DNA from: Blautia sp.
GTDB taxonomy: Bacteria; Bacillota; Clostridia; Lachnospirales; Lachnospiraceae
Direction of reading: 5' to 3'
Length of the DNA stretch: 64,000 bases
Assembly: GCA_017463155.1 (NCBI GenBank)
Contig: JAFTPT010000008.1
Coordinates: forward strand, 62,001 to 126,000
Positions 17,016 through 25,504 of this stretch are shown in pieces (positions within the stretch are counted from its first letter, which is position 1; the number at the start of each line of letters is the position of its first letter). Both the position numbers and the translations under genes were made by a program. Below the pieces are notes generated by a model. It was not told where the DNA came from, searched no databases, and saw nothing but the letters and a program-made list of their open reading frames with translations.

Positions 17016-18890
17016 TTACTGTTTGGTGCGGCAGAGCCAGAAGCAGCCGTAGGCAGGGATCTGTACGCCCCGGGCTTCCATGCAGCGGCCGGTGATCAGA
17101 TCCTGGTACATGCCGTCCTCCTCTTTGATCCAGGCGACCCGGTCGTCTCCGCTGAAATTGTAGATGCCGATGAACTTTTCCTTCTCGTCCTCCCGCACGA
17201 GAGCCAGGATCGAACGGTCCCAGGAGTCGATGGTACGTACGGGAACGGAGGCGCCGAAGACCGCATGGTCCTTCCGGATCTGTTCCAGCTGCCGGAGCAC
17301 GGGGAAGAGCCGGTTCTGGACGGAACCGGGTTTGTTTCGGTTCTCTGCGAGGTCCCAGCGGAAATCTCCACGGTGGATAAATCTTGAATCCGGCGCTTTG
17401 TCCGGATCTTTTTTGTAGGTGTAATCGTTCACCATGCCGATCTCGTCTCCGCTGTAGAGGACGGGGATCCCGGACTGGGAGAACATGAACGCATGGAGTG
17501 TCAGATCAAAGCGGATCGCACGCTCCATGGCCGCTTCATTGCCTTCAAAGCCGGCTTTTTCAATCCCGCAGAGGGAGGCGGTGGTACCGCAGAGACGCGC
17601 ATCCCGAAGCCGCGGGTCGTCGTTGTAGAGTTCGCCGCGTCCGAAGGAGCCCGGGAAGATCCCCGTAAAGAAATCGTTCAGGAATTTCTTATGAGGTGCT
17701 TCCTCCATGCCGAAGCCCCGGAGATAATCATAGTCCAGCCCCCATCCGATGTCATCATGGCAGCGGAGATAATTCTGGAAGACGTAATCCCTCGGCAGGG
17801 AGGAGACGATGTCCATCTGTCTGCGAAGGAGGGAAACATCCTTTGTCGCGACCGTGTGCCAGGTGCTTGCCATGGTGGTCACATTGTAGAGGATATGGCA
17901 CTCGGGCTTTTCGGGAGTTCCGAAATAAGGGGCTACCTTGTCCGGGGCCATGACTACCTCGCCCAGCAGCAGGATGCCGGGACATACGATCTCGGCCGCC
18001 ATCCGCATGATCCGGACGATGGTGTGCACCTGCGGCAGATTCCGGCAGTTGGTGCCCGGCTCCTTCCAGATGTAGGGAACCGCGTCGAGGCGGATGATGT
18101 CCACGCCCTGATTTGCCAGGAACAGCATGTTTGCGATCATCTCGTTCAGGACGACGGGATTTCCGTAGTTGAGATCCCACTGGTACGGATAAAAGGTCGT
18201 CATGACATGCTTCTGACAATCCGGCAGCCAGGTGAAATTCCCGGGCGCTGTGGTCGGAAAGACCTGCGGGCAGTGGGCCTCATAGATGGAGGGAATGTCG
18301 AAGTTGTCAAAGAAGAAGTAACGGTCCTGGTATTCCTTCTCACCGGAACGCGCACGTACAGCCCATTCATGATCCTCCGAGGTGTGGTTCATGACAAAAT
18401 CGAGGGCGATACAGATGCCGTGCCTGTGGCACTCCTGCGCAGCATGGGCAAAATCATCCATGGTCCCGAGCGATTCCTGCACCTTCCGGAAGTCCGCCAC
18501 GGCATAGCCCCCGTCGCTCCGTCCTTTCGGGGAGGAAAGAAGAGGCATGAGATGCAGGTAGTTTACGTTGCATTCGCGAAGATAATCGAGTTTATCCTCC
18601 AGGCCGCGAAGAGTTCCGGAAAAAGCATTGACATAGAGCATCATGCCCATCAGGTCGTTCCGGCGGTACCAGTCCGGATCTGCTTCGCGCGCCAGGTCGG
18701 AGGCCTGCAGATCGGACGGACGTTCCGCTGAAAACTTTTTCAGGATATCGGTCAGTTCGGTAAAATGCTCCATGGCATCCGGCTTATCCGCGTACAGTTC
18801 ACAGTAAAGCCATTTCATTTCATCAAAATGACGGTTCAGGCGGGAGGAATAGAGAGTCTCTTTTTTCTTTTTTCCTTTGCTGACGCTCAT
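17016..18890 (-). CDS. GH13 amylosucrase-like glucosyltransferase/hydrolase
   Basis: Alpha-retaining GH13 enzyme resembling amylosucrase (subfamily 4), which uses sucrose to make alpha-1,4-glucan or hydrolyses it. The 624 residues show ALDFVMNHTSEDHEW (region II), a nucleophile in GVDIIRLDAVPYIWK (about D269), the acid/base in ILLLGEVV (about E311), and the transition-state Asp in LRCHDDIGWG (about D379). WTWLP-like and FYPYQWDLNYGNP segments are typical of amylosucrases, as is the helical N-terminal extension. There is no signal peptide, so it is cytoplasmic. The start at 18890 follows AAGGAGAACAAAG. Substrate is assigned from resemblance; a sucrose hydrolase is the main alternative. Confidence 0.85.
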   Translation of the reverse strand: MSVSKGKKKKETLYSSRLNRHFDEMKWLYCELYADKPDAMEHFTELTDILKKFSAERPSDLQASDLAREADPDWYRRNDLMGMMLYVNAFSGTLRGLEDKLDYLRECNVNYLHLMPLLSSPKGRSDGGYAVADFRKVQESLGTMDDFAHAAQECHRHGICIALDFVMNHTSEDHEWAVRARSGEKEYQDRYFFFDNFDIPSIYEAHCPQVFPTTAPGNFTWLPDCQKHVMTTFYPYQWDLNYGNPVVLNEMIANMLFLANQGVDIIRLDAVPYIWKEPGTNCRNLPQVHTIVRIMRMAAEIVCPGILLLGEVVMAPDKVAPYFGTPEKPECHILYNVTTMASTWHTVATKDVSLLRRQMDIVSSLPRDYVFQNYLRCHDDIGWGLDYDYLRGFGMEEAPHKKFLNDFFTGIFPGSFGRGELYNDDPRLRDARLCGTTASLCGIEKAGFEGNEAAMERAIRFDLTLHAFMFSQSGIPVLYSGDEIGMVNDYTYKKDPDKAPDSRFIHRGDFRWDLAENRNKPGSVQNRLFPVLRQLEQIRKDHAVFGASVPVRTIDSWDRSILALVREDEKEKFIGIYNFSGDDRVAWIKEEDGMYQDLITGRCMEARGVQIPAYGCFWLCRTKQ

Positions 18891-19105
18891 CTTTGTTCTC
18901 CTTTTGTGTTTAAGGCTGTCAAAAGTATACATACTGACAAAAGTATACCATTAATATATCTGTTTGAACAGGCAGTTTCTGCAGGGAATCCGGTGTACAT
19001 TCCGTTCGAAGCCCGAAACACACGAAAGAAGAGAGCATGGAATCCCCTCGGAATACCGCAATTACTGCAATTGCCCTTTGAAAAGAGTTTTTCATAAAAA
19101 TAGGG

Positions 19106-19134
19106 TTGAATTTTCAGCGGGAATTAGGTACAAT
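19106..19134 (+). promoter_or_regulatory. gap promoter
   Basis: TTGAAT (19106-19111), 17-base spacer, TACAAT (19129-19134). The remainder of the 18891-19203 gap holds only the amylosucrase upstream region and a 65-base gap leader; nothing else is recognised. Confidence 0.75.
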
Positions 19135-19203
19135 ACCAACAGATTGGCGCTCTATCACCGGGCGCTGAACCACTCACTCTACCATTTATAGGAGGAATAA
19201 AAC

Positions 19204-20223
19204 ATGGCAGTAAAAGTTGCAATCAATGGTTTTGGACGTATTGGACGCCTTGCGTTCCGTCAGATGTTCGGTGCTGAAGGTTTTGAGATCGTTGCGATCA
19301 ACGACCTTACCTCCCCGAAGATGCTTGCTCATCTTCTGAAATATGATTCCACACAGGGCACCTATGAGAAGGCTGCTACCGTTTCCGCTGGCGAGGATTC
19401 CATCACAGTCGATGGCACCGAGATCAAGATCTACGCAGAAGCAAAGGCTCAGGATCTTCCCTGGGGCGAGCTGGGTGTTGATGTTGTCCTTGAGTGCACC
19501 GGTTTCTATACCTCCAAGGAAAAAGCACAGGCTCATATCGATGCAGGCGCAAAGCATGTCATCATTTCCGCTCCGGCCGGCAACGACCTTCCGACCATCG
19601 TTTACAATGTAAACCACGACAAGCTGACCAGCGATGACAAGATCATCTCCGCTGCATCCTGCACCACCAACTGCCTGGCTCCGATGGCTAAGGCTCTGAA
19701 CGACTGCGCTCCCATCAAGTCCGGTATCATGTGCACGATCCACGCTTACACCGGCGACCAGATGACTCTGGACGGCCCGCAGAGAAAGGGCGATCTGAGA
19801 AGATCCCGTGCTGCAGCTGTCAACATCGTTCCGAACAGCACCGGTGCCGCAAAGGCAATCGGCCTGGTTATCCCGGAACTGAACGGCAAGCTCATCGGCG
19901 CTGCACAGCGTGTTCCGACCCCGACCGGCTCCACCACGATCCTGACCGCAGTTGTGGAAGGCACCGTGACCAAAGAGCAGATCAACGACGCCATGAAGGC
20001 TGCTTCCAACGAGTCCTTCGGCTACAACACCGACGAGATCGTTTCCAGCGATATCGTAGGCATGAAGTTCGGTTCTCTGTTCGACGCTACCCAGACCATG
20101 GTTCTGCCGCTTGACAACGGCACCACCCAGGTTCAGGTCGTTTCCTGGTATGACAACGAGAACTCCTACACCAGCCAGATGGTTCGTACCATCAAGCACT
20201 TCGGCAAGCTCCTTGGTGCCTGA
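19204..20223 (+). CDS. gap: Glyceraldehyde-3-phosphate dehydrogenase
   Basis: NAD-dependent oxidation and phosphorylation of glyceraldehyde 3-phosphate in glycolysis. The 339 residues show [16 protein letters not shown] at the N-terminus and the catalytic Cys in [12 protein letters not shown]. The phosphate-site segment is [14 protein letters not shown], and the C-terminal run is [17 protein letters not shown]. Codon choice is strongly biased (highly expressed gene). ATAGGAGGAATAAAAC precedes the ATG. Confidence 0.98.
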   Translation: MAVKVAINGFGRIGRLAFRQMFGAEGFEIVAINDLTSPKMLAHLLKYDSTQGTYEKAATVSAGEDSITVDGTEIKIYAEAKAQDLPWGELGVDVVLECTGFYTSKEKAQAHIDAGAKHVIISAPAGNDLPTIVYNVNHDKLTSDDKIISAASCTTNCLAPMAKALNDCAPIKSGIMCTIHAYTGDQMTLDGPQRKGDLRRSRAAAVNIVPNSTGAAKAIGLVIPELNGKLIGAAQRVPTPTGSTTILTAVVEGTVTKEQINDAMKAASNESFGYNTDEIVSSDIVGMKFGSLFDATQTMVLPLDNGTTQVQVVSWYDNENSYTSQMVRTIKHFGKLLGA

Positions 20224-20251
20224 TCGATAACGGCAGAATAGACTCATCGGG

Positions 20252-20286
20252 GGTCCGGTCTTGTAAAGGACCGGACCTTCTTTTTA
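20252..20286 (+). terminator. Terminator between gap and pgk
   Basis: GGTCCGGTC and GACCGGACC pair, followed by TTCTTTTT. It probably allows partial readthrough into pgk, for which no clear separate promoter is seen. Confidence 0.8.
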
Positions 20287-20324
20287 TGGAGAACATCCAT
20301 CAACCATGTGAGGAGGAATAAATC

Positions 20325-21533
20325 ATGGGACTGAACAAAAAATCCGTAGATGATATCAACGTAAAGGGCCTTCGCGTTCTGTGCAGATGCGATTTTAACG
20401 TACCGCTGAAGAACGGCGAGATCACCGACGAGAACCGTCTGGTGGCTGCGCTCCCGACCATCAAAAAGCTGATCGCCGACGGCGGCAAGGTCATCCTTTG
20501 CTCTCACCTTGGCAAGCCGAAGGGCGAGCCGAAGCCGGAGCTTTCCCTGGCACCTGTTGCAAAGCGCCTTTCCGAGCTTCTTGGCCAGGAAGTCAAATTT
20601 GCGGCTGATCCCGAGGTGGTAGGCCCGAACGCAAAAGCAGCCGTCGAAGCCATGAAGGACGGCGACGTGATCCTGCTTGAGAACACCCGTTACCGCGTCG
20701 AAGAGACCAAAAACGGCGAAGCCTTCTCCAAAGAGCTGGCTTCCCTTTGCGACGTATTTGTCAACGATGCTTTCGGCACCGCCCATAGAGCTCATTGCTC
20801 CAACGTCGGCGTGGCAGAGCTGGTCGATACCGCGGTTGTCGGCTATCTGATGCAGAAAGAGATCGATTTCCTGGGCAATGCTGTTGAGACTCCGGTACGT
20901 CCGTTCGTCGCGATCCTCGGCGGAGCCAAGGTCGCTGACAAGCTGAACGTTATCAACAACCTTCTCGAGAAGTGCGATACCCTGATCATCGGCGGCGGCA
21001 TGGCCTACACCTTCCTGAAGGCCAAGGGCTACGAGATCGGCAAATCCCTTCTGGATGACACCAAGATCGATTACTGCGCAGAGATGCTGAAGAAGGCCGA
21101 GGACCTGGGCAAGCAGCTGCTTCTCCCGATCGACACGGTCGTTACCGAAAGCTTCCCGGATCCGATCGATGCAGAGATCGCGACCGAAGTTGTCGACTCC
21201 GACAAGATCCCGGCTGACAAGATGGGCATGGATATCGGCCCGAAGACCATCGAGCTGTATGCAAACGCTGTCAAGGCAGCCAAGACCGTTGTCTGGAACG
21301 GACCGATGGGCGTATTTGAGAACCCGATCCTTGCTGCAGGCACCAAGGCTGTTGCGGCGGCTCTGGCCGAGACCGACGCTACCACCATCATCGGCGGCGG
21401 CGACAGCGCGGCAGCTGTCAACCAGCTTGGCTATGGCGACAAGATGTCCCATATCTCCACCGGCGGCGGCGCATCCCTGGAGTTCCTGGAAGGAAAGGAA
21501 CTGCCGGGCGTAGCGGCGGCTAATGACAAATAA
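20325..21533 (+). CDS. pgk: Phosphoglycerate kinase
   Basis: Transfers phosphate from 1,3-bisphosphoglycerate to ADP in glycolysis. The 402 residues show [15 protein letters not shown] (substrate site), the hinge segment [26 protein letters not shown], and the nucleotide site [12 protein letters not shown] followed by [11 protein letters not shown]. Normal length. Strong GTGAGGAGGAATAAATC site. Biased codons like gap. Confidence 0.98.
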   Translation: MGLNKKSVDDINVKGLRVLCRCDFNVPLKNGEITDENRLVAALPTIKKLIADGGKVILCSHLGKPKGEPKPELSLAPVAKRLSELLGQEVKFAADPEVVGPNAKAAVEAMKDGDVILLENTRYRVEETKNGEAFSKELASLCDVFVNDAFGTAHRAHCSNVGVAELVDTAVVGYLMQKEIDFLGNAVETPVRPFVAILGGAKVADKLNVINNLLEKCDTLIIGGGMAYTFLKAKGYEIGKSLLDDTKIDYCAEMLKKAEDLGKQLLLPIDTVVTESFPDPIDAEIATEVVDSDKIPADKMGMDIGPKTIELYANAVKAAKTVVWNGPMGVFENPILAAGTKAVAAALAETDATTIIGGGDSAAAVNQLGYGDKMSHISTGGGASLEFLEGKELPGVAAANDK

Positions 21534-21906
21534 ATAATAAGATCTTAATAGATCGTTATGGCAGATTTTTAAGGAGGCGGGGGAGGAAGGCGCTCTGAGT
21601 TGCGAGGCCCGCTTTCCTCCCCCGCACCCCCACCTTCCGGGCACGCTTTGACGGGATGTAATGTATAGCGAAAACGTAGGGCGGTATTCTTTTTCGACGT
21701 GCGATGAGAACTGCAAGATGCAGGATTTCAGTATGTGCGGATGAGGGCTGCAGACAATGATTTCAAAAGCTTAAAGATGTGTGTTTACATTTTTTGGTGC
21801 GTGAATGAGAGCTGTGGTTTTCGGTCCTGTGTTTGGGTGCCGGATGGAAAGATTGATATGTTACTTTTTGAGAGTGTTGTATAAATTACTATAATAGGAG
21901 TTTGTG
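21534..21906 (+). other. Long pgk-tpiA gap with GC-rich hairpin
   Basis: Holds a perfect 12-bp stem, GCGGGGGAGGAA (21577-21588) with TTCCTCCCCCGC (21614-21625), then about 280 bases with no gene. No T run follows the stem, so it is not a standard terminator. It may be a processing or stability element between the two glycolytic messages. No riboswitch class was recognised. Confidence 0.6.
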
Positions 21907-22656
21907 ATGAGAAGAAAGATTATTGCTGGTAACTGGAAGATGAATATGACTCCGACCGAGGCTAAGGCACTGGTCGAGACCTTGAAGCCGCTGGTTGACA
22001 ATCCGGACGTGGATGTTGTGTACTGTGTGCCGGCGATCGATATCGTTCCGGTCGTTGAGGCTGTCAAGGGTACCAACGTACAGGTGGGTGCCGAGAACAT
22101 GTACATTGAGGAGAAGGGTGCCTTCACAGGTGAGATTTCCCCGAACATGATCGTGGACGCCGGCTGCAAGTACGTCATCATCGGCCATTCCGAGAGACGT
22201 GAGTATTTCTGCGAGAGCGACGAGTTCCTCAACAAGAAGGTCCTCAAGGCTCTTGAGCACGGCCTTACCCCGATCCTCTGCTGCGGCGAGTCCCTCGAGC
22301 AGAGAGAGTCCGGCGTGACCCTTGACTGGATCCGTCTTCAGATCAAGTCCGATCTGCAGGGCGTGACGGCCGGGCAGGCTGCTTCCATGGTCATCGCTTA
22401 TGAGCCCATCTGGGCGATCGGCACCGGCAAGACCGCTACCTCCGACCAGGCAGAAGAGGTCTGCAAGGCGATCCGTGAGACCATCGCCGAGATCTATGAC
22501 ACCGATACCGCAGAGAAGATCCGCATCCAGTACGGCGGTTCCATGAACGCCGGCAACTGCGCTGAGCTTCTGGCCAAGCCGAACATCGACGGCGGCCTGA
22601 TCGGCGGTGCCAGCCTGAAGGCTGACTTCGGCAAGATCGTCAACTACAATAAGTGA
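21907..22656 (+). CDS. tpiA: Triosephosphate isomerase
   Basis: Interconverts dihydroxyacetone phosphate and glyceraldehyde 3-phosphate. The 249 residues show [11 protein letters not shown] (catalytic Lys), [13 protein letters not shown] (catalytic His), [15 protein letters not shown] (catalytic Glu and loop 6), and the phosphate-binding YGGSMNAGN and GGLIGGASL. The ATG at 21907 is placed 6 bases after TAGGAG; the GTG codon just before it is less likely. Confidence 0.98.
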   Translation: MRRKIIAGNWKMNMTPTEAKALVETLKPLVDNPDVDVVYCVPAIDIVPVVEAVKGTNVQVGAENMYIEEKGAFTGEISPNMIVDAGCKYVIIGHSERREYFCESDEFLNKKVLKALEHGLTPILCCGESLEQRESGVTLDWIRLQIKSDLQGVTAGQAASMVIAYEPIWAIGTGKTATSDQAEEVCKAIRETIAEIYDTDTAEKIRIQYGGSMNAGNCAELLAKPNIDGGLIGGASLKADFGKIVNYNK

Positions 22657-22662
22657 TCAACC

Positions 22663-22827
22663 ATGAAAAAGAAAATACTGGCACAGACGATACCGCTGCT
22701 TATACTGGCAGCAGCCACCTCTGTGAAGGTGATCCTCGGCGCTAAGGAACTGTGGGATACAGTCAAAGACGAGAAGATCAAAAAGGCCGCTTCTTCTGCG
22801 AAGGAAGAGGACACCGGTCTGAACTGA
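22663..22827 (+). CDS. 54-residue membrane peptide after tpiA
   Basis: Unrecognised small protein. It starts MKKKILAQTIPLL, has one hydrophobic helix (about residues 5-24) and then a charged Lys/Glu-rich tail ending in KEEDTGLN. It lies 6 bases after the tpiA stop and before a strong hairpin, so it is probably translationally coupled to tpiA. Its own ribosome site is poor. Likely topology is a single membrane anchor with a cytoplasmic tail. No function can be assigned. Confidence 0.6.
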   Translation: MKKKILAQTIPLLILAAATSVKVILGAKELWDTVKDEKIKKAASSAKEEDTGLN

Positions 22828-22832
22828 AACAC

Positions 22833-22870
22833 GATAAGGGCATCTGACGAAACGGTCAGATGCCCTTATC
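22833..22870. terminator. Long hairpin after tpiA operon
   Basis: GATAAGGGCATCTGAC (22833-22848) and GTCAGATGCCCTTATC (22855-22870), perfect 16-bp stem with a 6-base loop. There is no T run right after it. Confidence 0.75.
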
Positions 22871-22880
22871 CGCTCCCGAC

Positions 22881-22907
22881 AAGACACAGAACCGTCTCCT
22901 GTCTTTT
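22881..22907. repeat. Single arm of the GGGGACGGTTCT repeat
   Basis: AAGACACAGAACCGTCTCCT followed by GTCTTTT equals one arm of the inverted repeat at 40191-40260 with one change (T for C). The partner arm is missing here, so this looks like a decayed or half copy. Confidence 0.75.
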
Positions 22908-23016
22908 CCCTGCTTTTTTCATCAGCATCCCCGGGATGGGGTTCCTGATGGAATAGGACGCCCGGAAAACCAAGGAAAATAAAGTACTGTATTTAGCTGA
23001 AATCACAACCCCCCGG

Positions 23017-23038
23017 GAGGCTTGCGGCCTCTTTTTTT
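23017..23038 (+). terminator. Intrinsic terminator upstream of binding-protein gene
   Basis: GAGGC-TTGCG-GCCTC then TTTTTTT. No gene ends close upstream, so it may work as a leader attenuator or as a backup terminator of tpiA. Confidence 0.65.
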
Positions 23039-23109
23039 CGTTGCTATACTGAAATCCTAAGGAAAGGATCCGAATGATAAAGGATAAAACAACAAGGGAG
23101 GACAAAGCA

Positions 23110-24651
23110 ATGAAAAAAACGGCAGCCCTACTTTTGACCGGCCTCGGGCTGGCGCTGGCATTTGGCAGTCTGACGTCTGCCTCGGCAAAGGAGATGACGA
23201 TCGGAAGCGGACAGAGCTGCAGCACACTGGATGTGGTGAACGCGTATGATGGATGGTACGCTGTCCGTTATGGTTTTGGACAGACGCTGACAAAAATGAA
23301 TGACGATCTCACTATCTCCGGATGGCTGGTGGAGGATAACTGGACGGTGTCCGAGGATAATAAAGACTGGACCTTTACGGTCAAGGACGGCGTTACCTTC
23401 TCGAACGGCAACGTCTGTGACGGGAATGCGGTGAAGGCTTCTCTTGAAAACGTGTTTGAAAACGGGACAAGAGGACCGGAGTATTTTACGATGGATTCGG
23501 TGGAAGCGGATGGGCAGAACGTGACGATCCATCTGACTGATCCGGTCGCGATCCTGCCAAACATGCTGGCAGACCCCTTGTTTACGATCGTGGATACCTC
23601 TGTCGATATGTCAGACGCGGTCGATAAAGGGCAGGTCGGTACCGGCCCGTTCGTGGTGGAATCCTTTGACCAGGTCTCCAAGGCCGTGACTGTCGTAAAG
23701 AATGAAAACTACTGGGCCGGCGACGTGAAGATGGACAGGATCACTTTCCTCTATACCGAGAACCAGAGTCAGCTTACCTGGGGACTGGAGGATGGCTCCT
23801 ATGATGCTGTCTATAACCTGTCCATGACCGATGTCGGCCGTTTTGAGGAAATGGATGGATTCACTGTCCAAAAATCGGCCAGCGGACGTACCGCGCATGG
23901 CTTCATGAACCAGAACGGACAGCTAAAGGATCCTGCACTCCGTCAGGCGATCATGGAAGTCATCGATAAGCAGTCGATCTGTGATTTCCAGCTGAACGGA
24001 CAGTATGTGGCAGGTAAGACCCTGATCACCTCAGCGGCGGACTACGGCTATGATGAGCTGACCGATCCCTTCAGTTATGATCCGCAGAAGGCGGCAGAAA
24101 CCCTGGATGAGGCGGGCTATGTGGATGTGGATGGAGACGGTTACAGGGAAGATCCGGAAGGAAACCCGATCGACCTGAACTTTGTATACTATACCGGAAG
24201 ACCGGAGCAGGAAATCATGGTGCAGGCAACGCAGCTTCTCTGCGCGGATGTCGGCATTAAGATCACGCCTGTGCTGAATGATACCCAGACCGTTATCGAC
24301 AGGCTTGCGGTTGGTGATTATGACATGCTTTGCATGTCGATCAACGTACTGAACTGCGCGGATCCGGAGAATCACATGAACACCTATTTCAAGACCGGCG
24401 GAAGCTATGCCTCCTACGGCTGGAGCAATCCCGACTTTGACGGCCTGATGGACACCATCCACGTGACAACGGATCCGGCGGAGCGGGTAAAGCTGATCAA
24501 AGAGGCTGAGCAGATCCTGCTTGATGAAGCGGTCTGCATCTATTTCTGCTACCCGATCATGAACTTCAGTATGCATGATGGTGTAAGCGGGATCTACAGC
24601 ACGCCGGCGGATTACTACTGGGTCAGCGAAGAAACGGATATCGCAGAGTAA
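23110..24651 (+). CDS. ABC transporter substrate-binding protein, family 5
   Basis: Extracytoplasmic solute-binding protein of the oligopeptide/nickel (SBP_bac_5) family, 513 residues. A signal peptide MKKTAALLLTGLGLALAFGS is followed by an AxA-type site (TSASAKE). There is no lipobox Cys, unusual for a Gram-positive binding protein. Family marks: TLTKMNDDLTISGWLVEDNW, WTFTVKDGVTFSNG, VGTGPFVVESFD, YYTGRPEQEIMVQATQ. A DVDGDGYREDPEG stretch resembles a calcium loop seen in relatives. AAGGGAGG sets the ATG at 23110. No permease or ATPase gene is adjacent. Ligand (peptide, nickel or metallophore) unknown. Confidence 0.88.
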   Translation: MKKTAALLLTGLGLALAFGSLTSASAKEMTIGSGQSCSTLDVVNAYDGWYAVRYGFGQTLTKMNDDLTISGWLVEDNWTVSEDNKDWTFTVKDGVTFSNGNVCDGNAVKASLENVFENGTRGPEYFTMDSVEADGQNVTIHLTDPVAILPNMLADPLFTIVDTSVDMSDAVDKGQVGTGPFVVESFDQVSKAVTVVKNENYWAGDVKMDRITFLYTENQSQLTWGLEDGSYDAVYNLSMTDVGRFEEMDGFTVQKSASGRTAHGFMNQNGQLKDPALRQAIMEVIDKQSICDFQLNGQYVAGKTLITSAADYGYDELTDPFSYDPQKAAETLDEAGYVDVDGDGYREDPEGNPIDLNFVYYTGRPEQEIMVQATQLLCADVGIKITPVLNDTQTVIDRLAVGDYDMLCMSINVLNCADPENHMNTYFKTGGSYASYGWSNPDFDGLMDTIHVTTDPAERVKLIKEAEQILLDEAVCIYFCYPIMNFSMHDGVSGIYSTPADYYWVSEETDIAE

Positions 24652-24670
24652 CAGAATAAGGAATTACTGT

Positions 24671-25414
24671 ATGGATCAAAACGAAAGATATAAACAGTGG
24701 GAATCCGGAGACGGCTATGACCGCTACATTACAGCGGAATTACAGTCTTTCCGGAAAGAAGCATGGAAAAAACAGGTGACGGGACATTTTGATGGTCAGA
24801 AAGACCTGAAGATCCTGGACGTGGGGACAGGACCCGGCTTTTTTGCCTGCATTCTGTCCGAGGAAGGCCAGAATGTCACCGGGATCGATTACTCAGCCGG
24901 CATGATCGAAACAGCCAAAAAGAACGCGGCAAAGCTGGGTGTACAGCCGACCCTTCTTGTGATGGATGTCAATCATCTGGCTTTTGCAGATGAAACCTTT
25001 GATGCGATCGTGACCCGGAATGTCACCTGGACGCTGGAGCATCCGGAGGATGTATACCGTGAATTACTCCGCATTCTGAAGCCGGAAGGAATCCTTCTGA
25101 TCTATGATGCCAACTGGCACAGACATCTCTTTGACGAGGAGCTGGGCAGAAAGGTAAAAGAAAGAGAAGAGGATTATTTCCGGAAATACGGGAAGAGAGA
25201 GGTCGTAGCAAACGAAAGTCCGGCGTTTCTGGAGACAGCCCCGTTGACACGTATGCTTCGCCCAGACTGGGACATAAAGACATTCCGTTCACTCGGCGTA
25301 GAGCCGGTGATCACCGAGGATATCGGCCGGTATGTGTACGAGGAATGGGAGAAGGAACTGTACGCGGAGTCTCCGCTGTTTGAGATTTGTGTCCGGAAAA
25401 ACAAAACATTGTAA
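24671..25414 (+). CDS. Class I SAM-dependent methyltransferase
   Basis: 247 residues with the Rossmann methyltransferase motif I ILDVGTGPGFFACILSEEG (about 48-66), acidic strand-2 end VTGIDYSAGMIETAKKNA, and motif DAIVTRNVTWTLEHPEDVYRELLRIL. UbiE/Methyltransf_11-like; the acceptor is unknown. It follows the binding-protein gene by 19 bases and ends at a terminator, so the two form a unit. Such methyltransferases are found beside family 5 transporter genes in Clostridia, where a metal-chelator role has been suggested; that is inference here. Confidence 0.85.
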   Translation: MDQNERYKQWESGDGYDRYITAELQSFRKEAWKKQVTGHFDGQKDLKILDVGTGPGFFACILSEEGQNVTGIDYSAGMIETAKKNAAKLGVQPTLLVMDVNHLAFADETFDAIVTRNVTWTLEHPEDVYRELLRILKPEGILLIYDANWHRHLFDEELGRKVKEREEDYFRKYGKREVVANESPAFLETAPLTRMLRPDWDIKTFRSLGVEPVITEDIGRYVYEEWEKELYAESPLFEICVRKNKTL

Positions 25415-25422
25415 CAAAGGGA

Positions 25423-25461
25423 AAGAGCCCCATCCGGGATTGGTGTCCGGATGGGGCTCTT
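25423..25461. terminator. Bidirectional terminator
   Basis: AAGAGCCCCATCCGG (25423-25437) and CCGGATGGGGCTCTT (25447-25461), perfect 15-bp stem between the methyltransferase and the convergent aldehyde dehydrogenase. Confidence 0.9.
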
Positions 25462-25504
25462 CGCGCATGGCGGCACATATATGGATAACAGAAGGGTTAA
25501 ACCG

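Noticed and set aside
21868-21895. TTGAGA-16-TATAAT match just before tpiA
   Set aside because: The -10 overlaps the ribosome binding site, so the transcript would start at or inside the start codon. Likely a chance match in AT-rich sequence.
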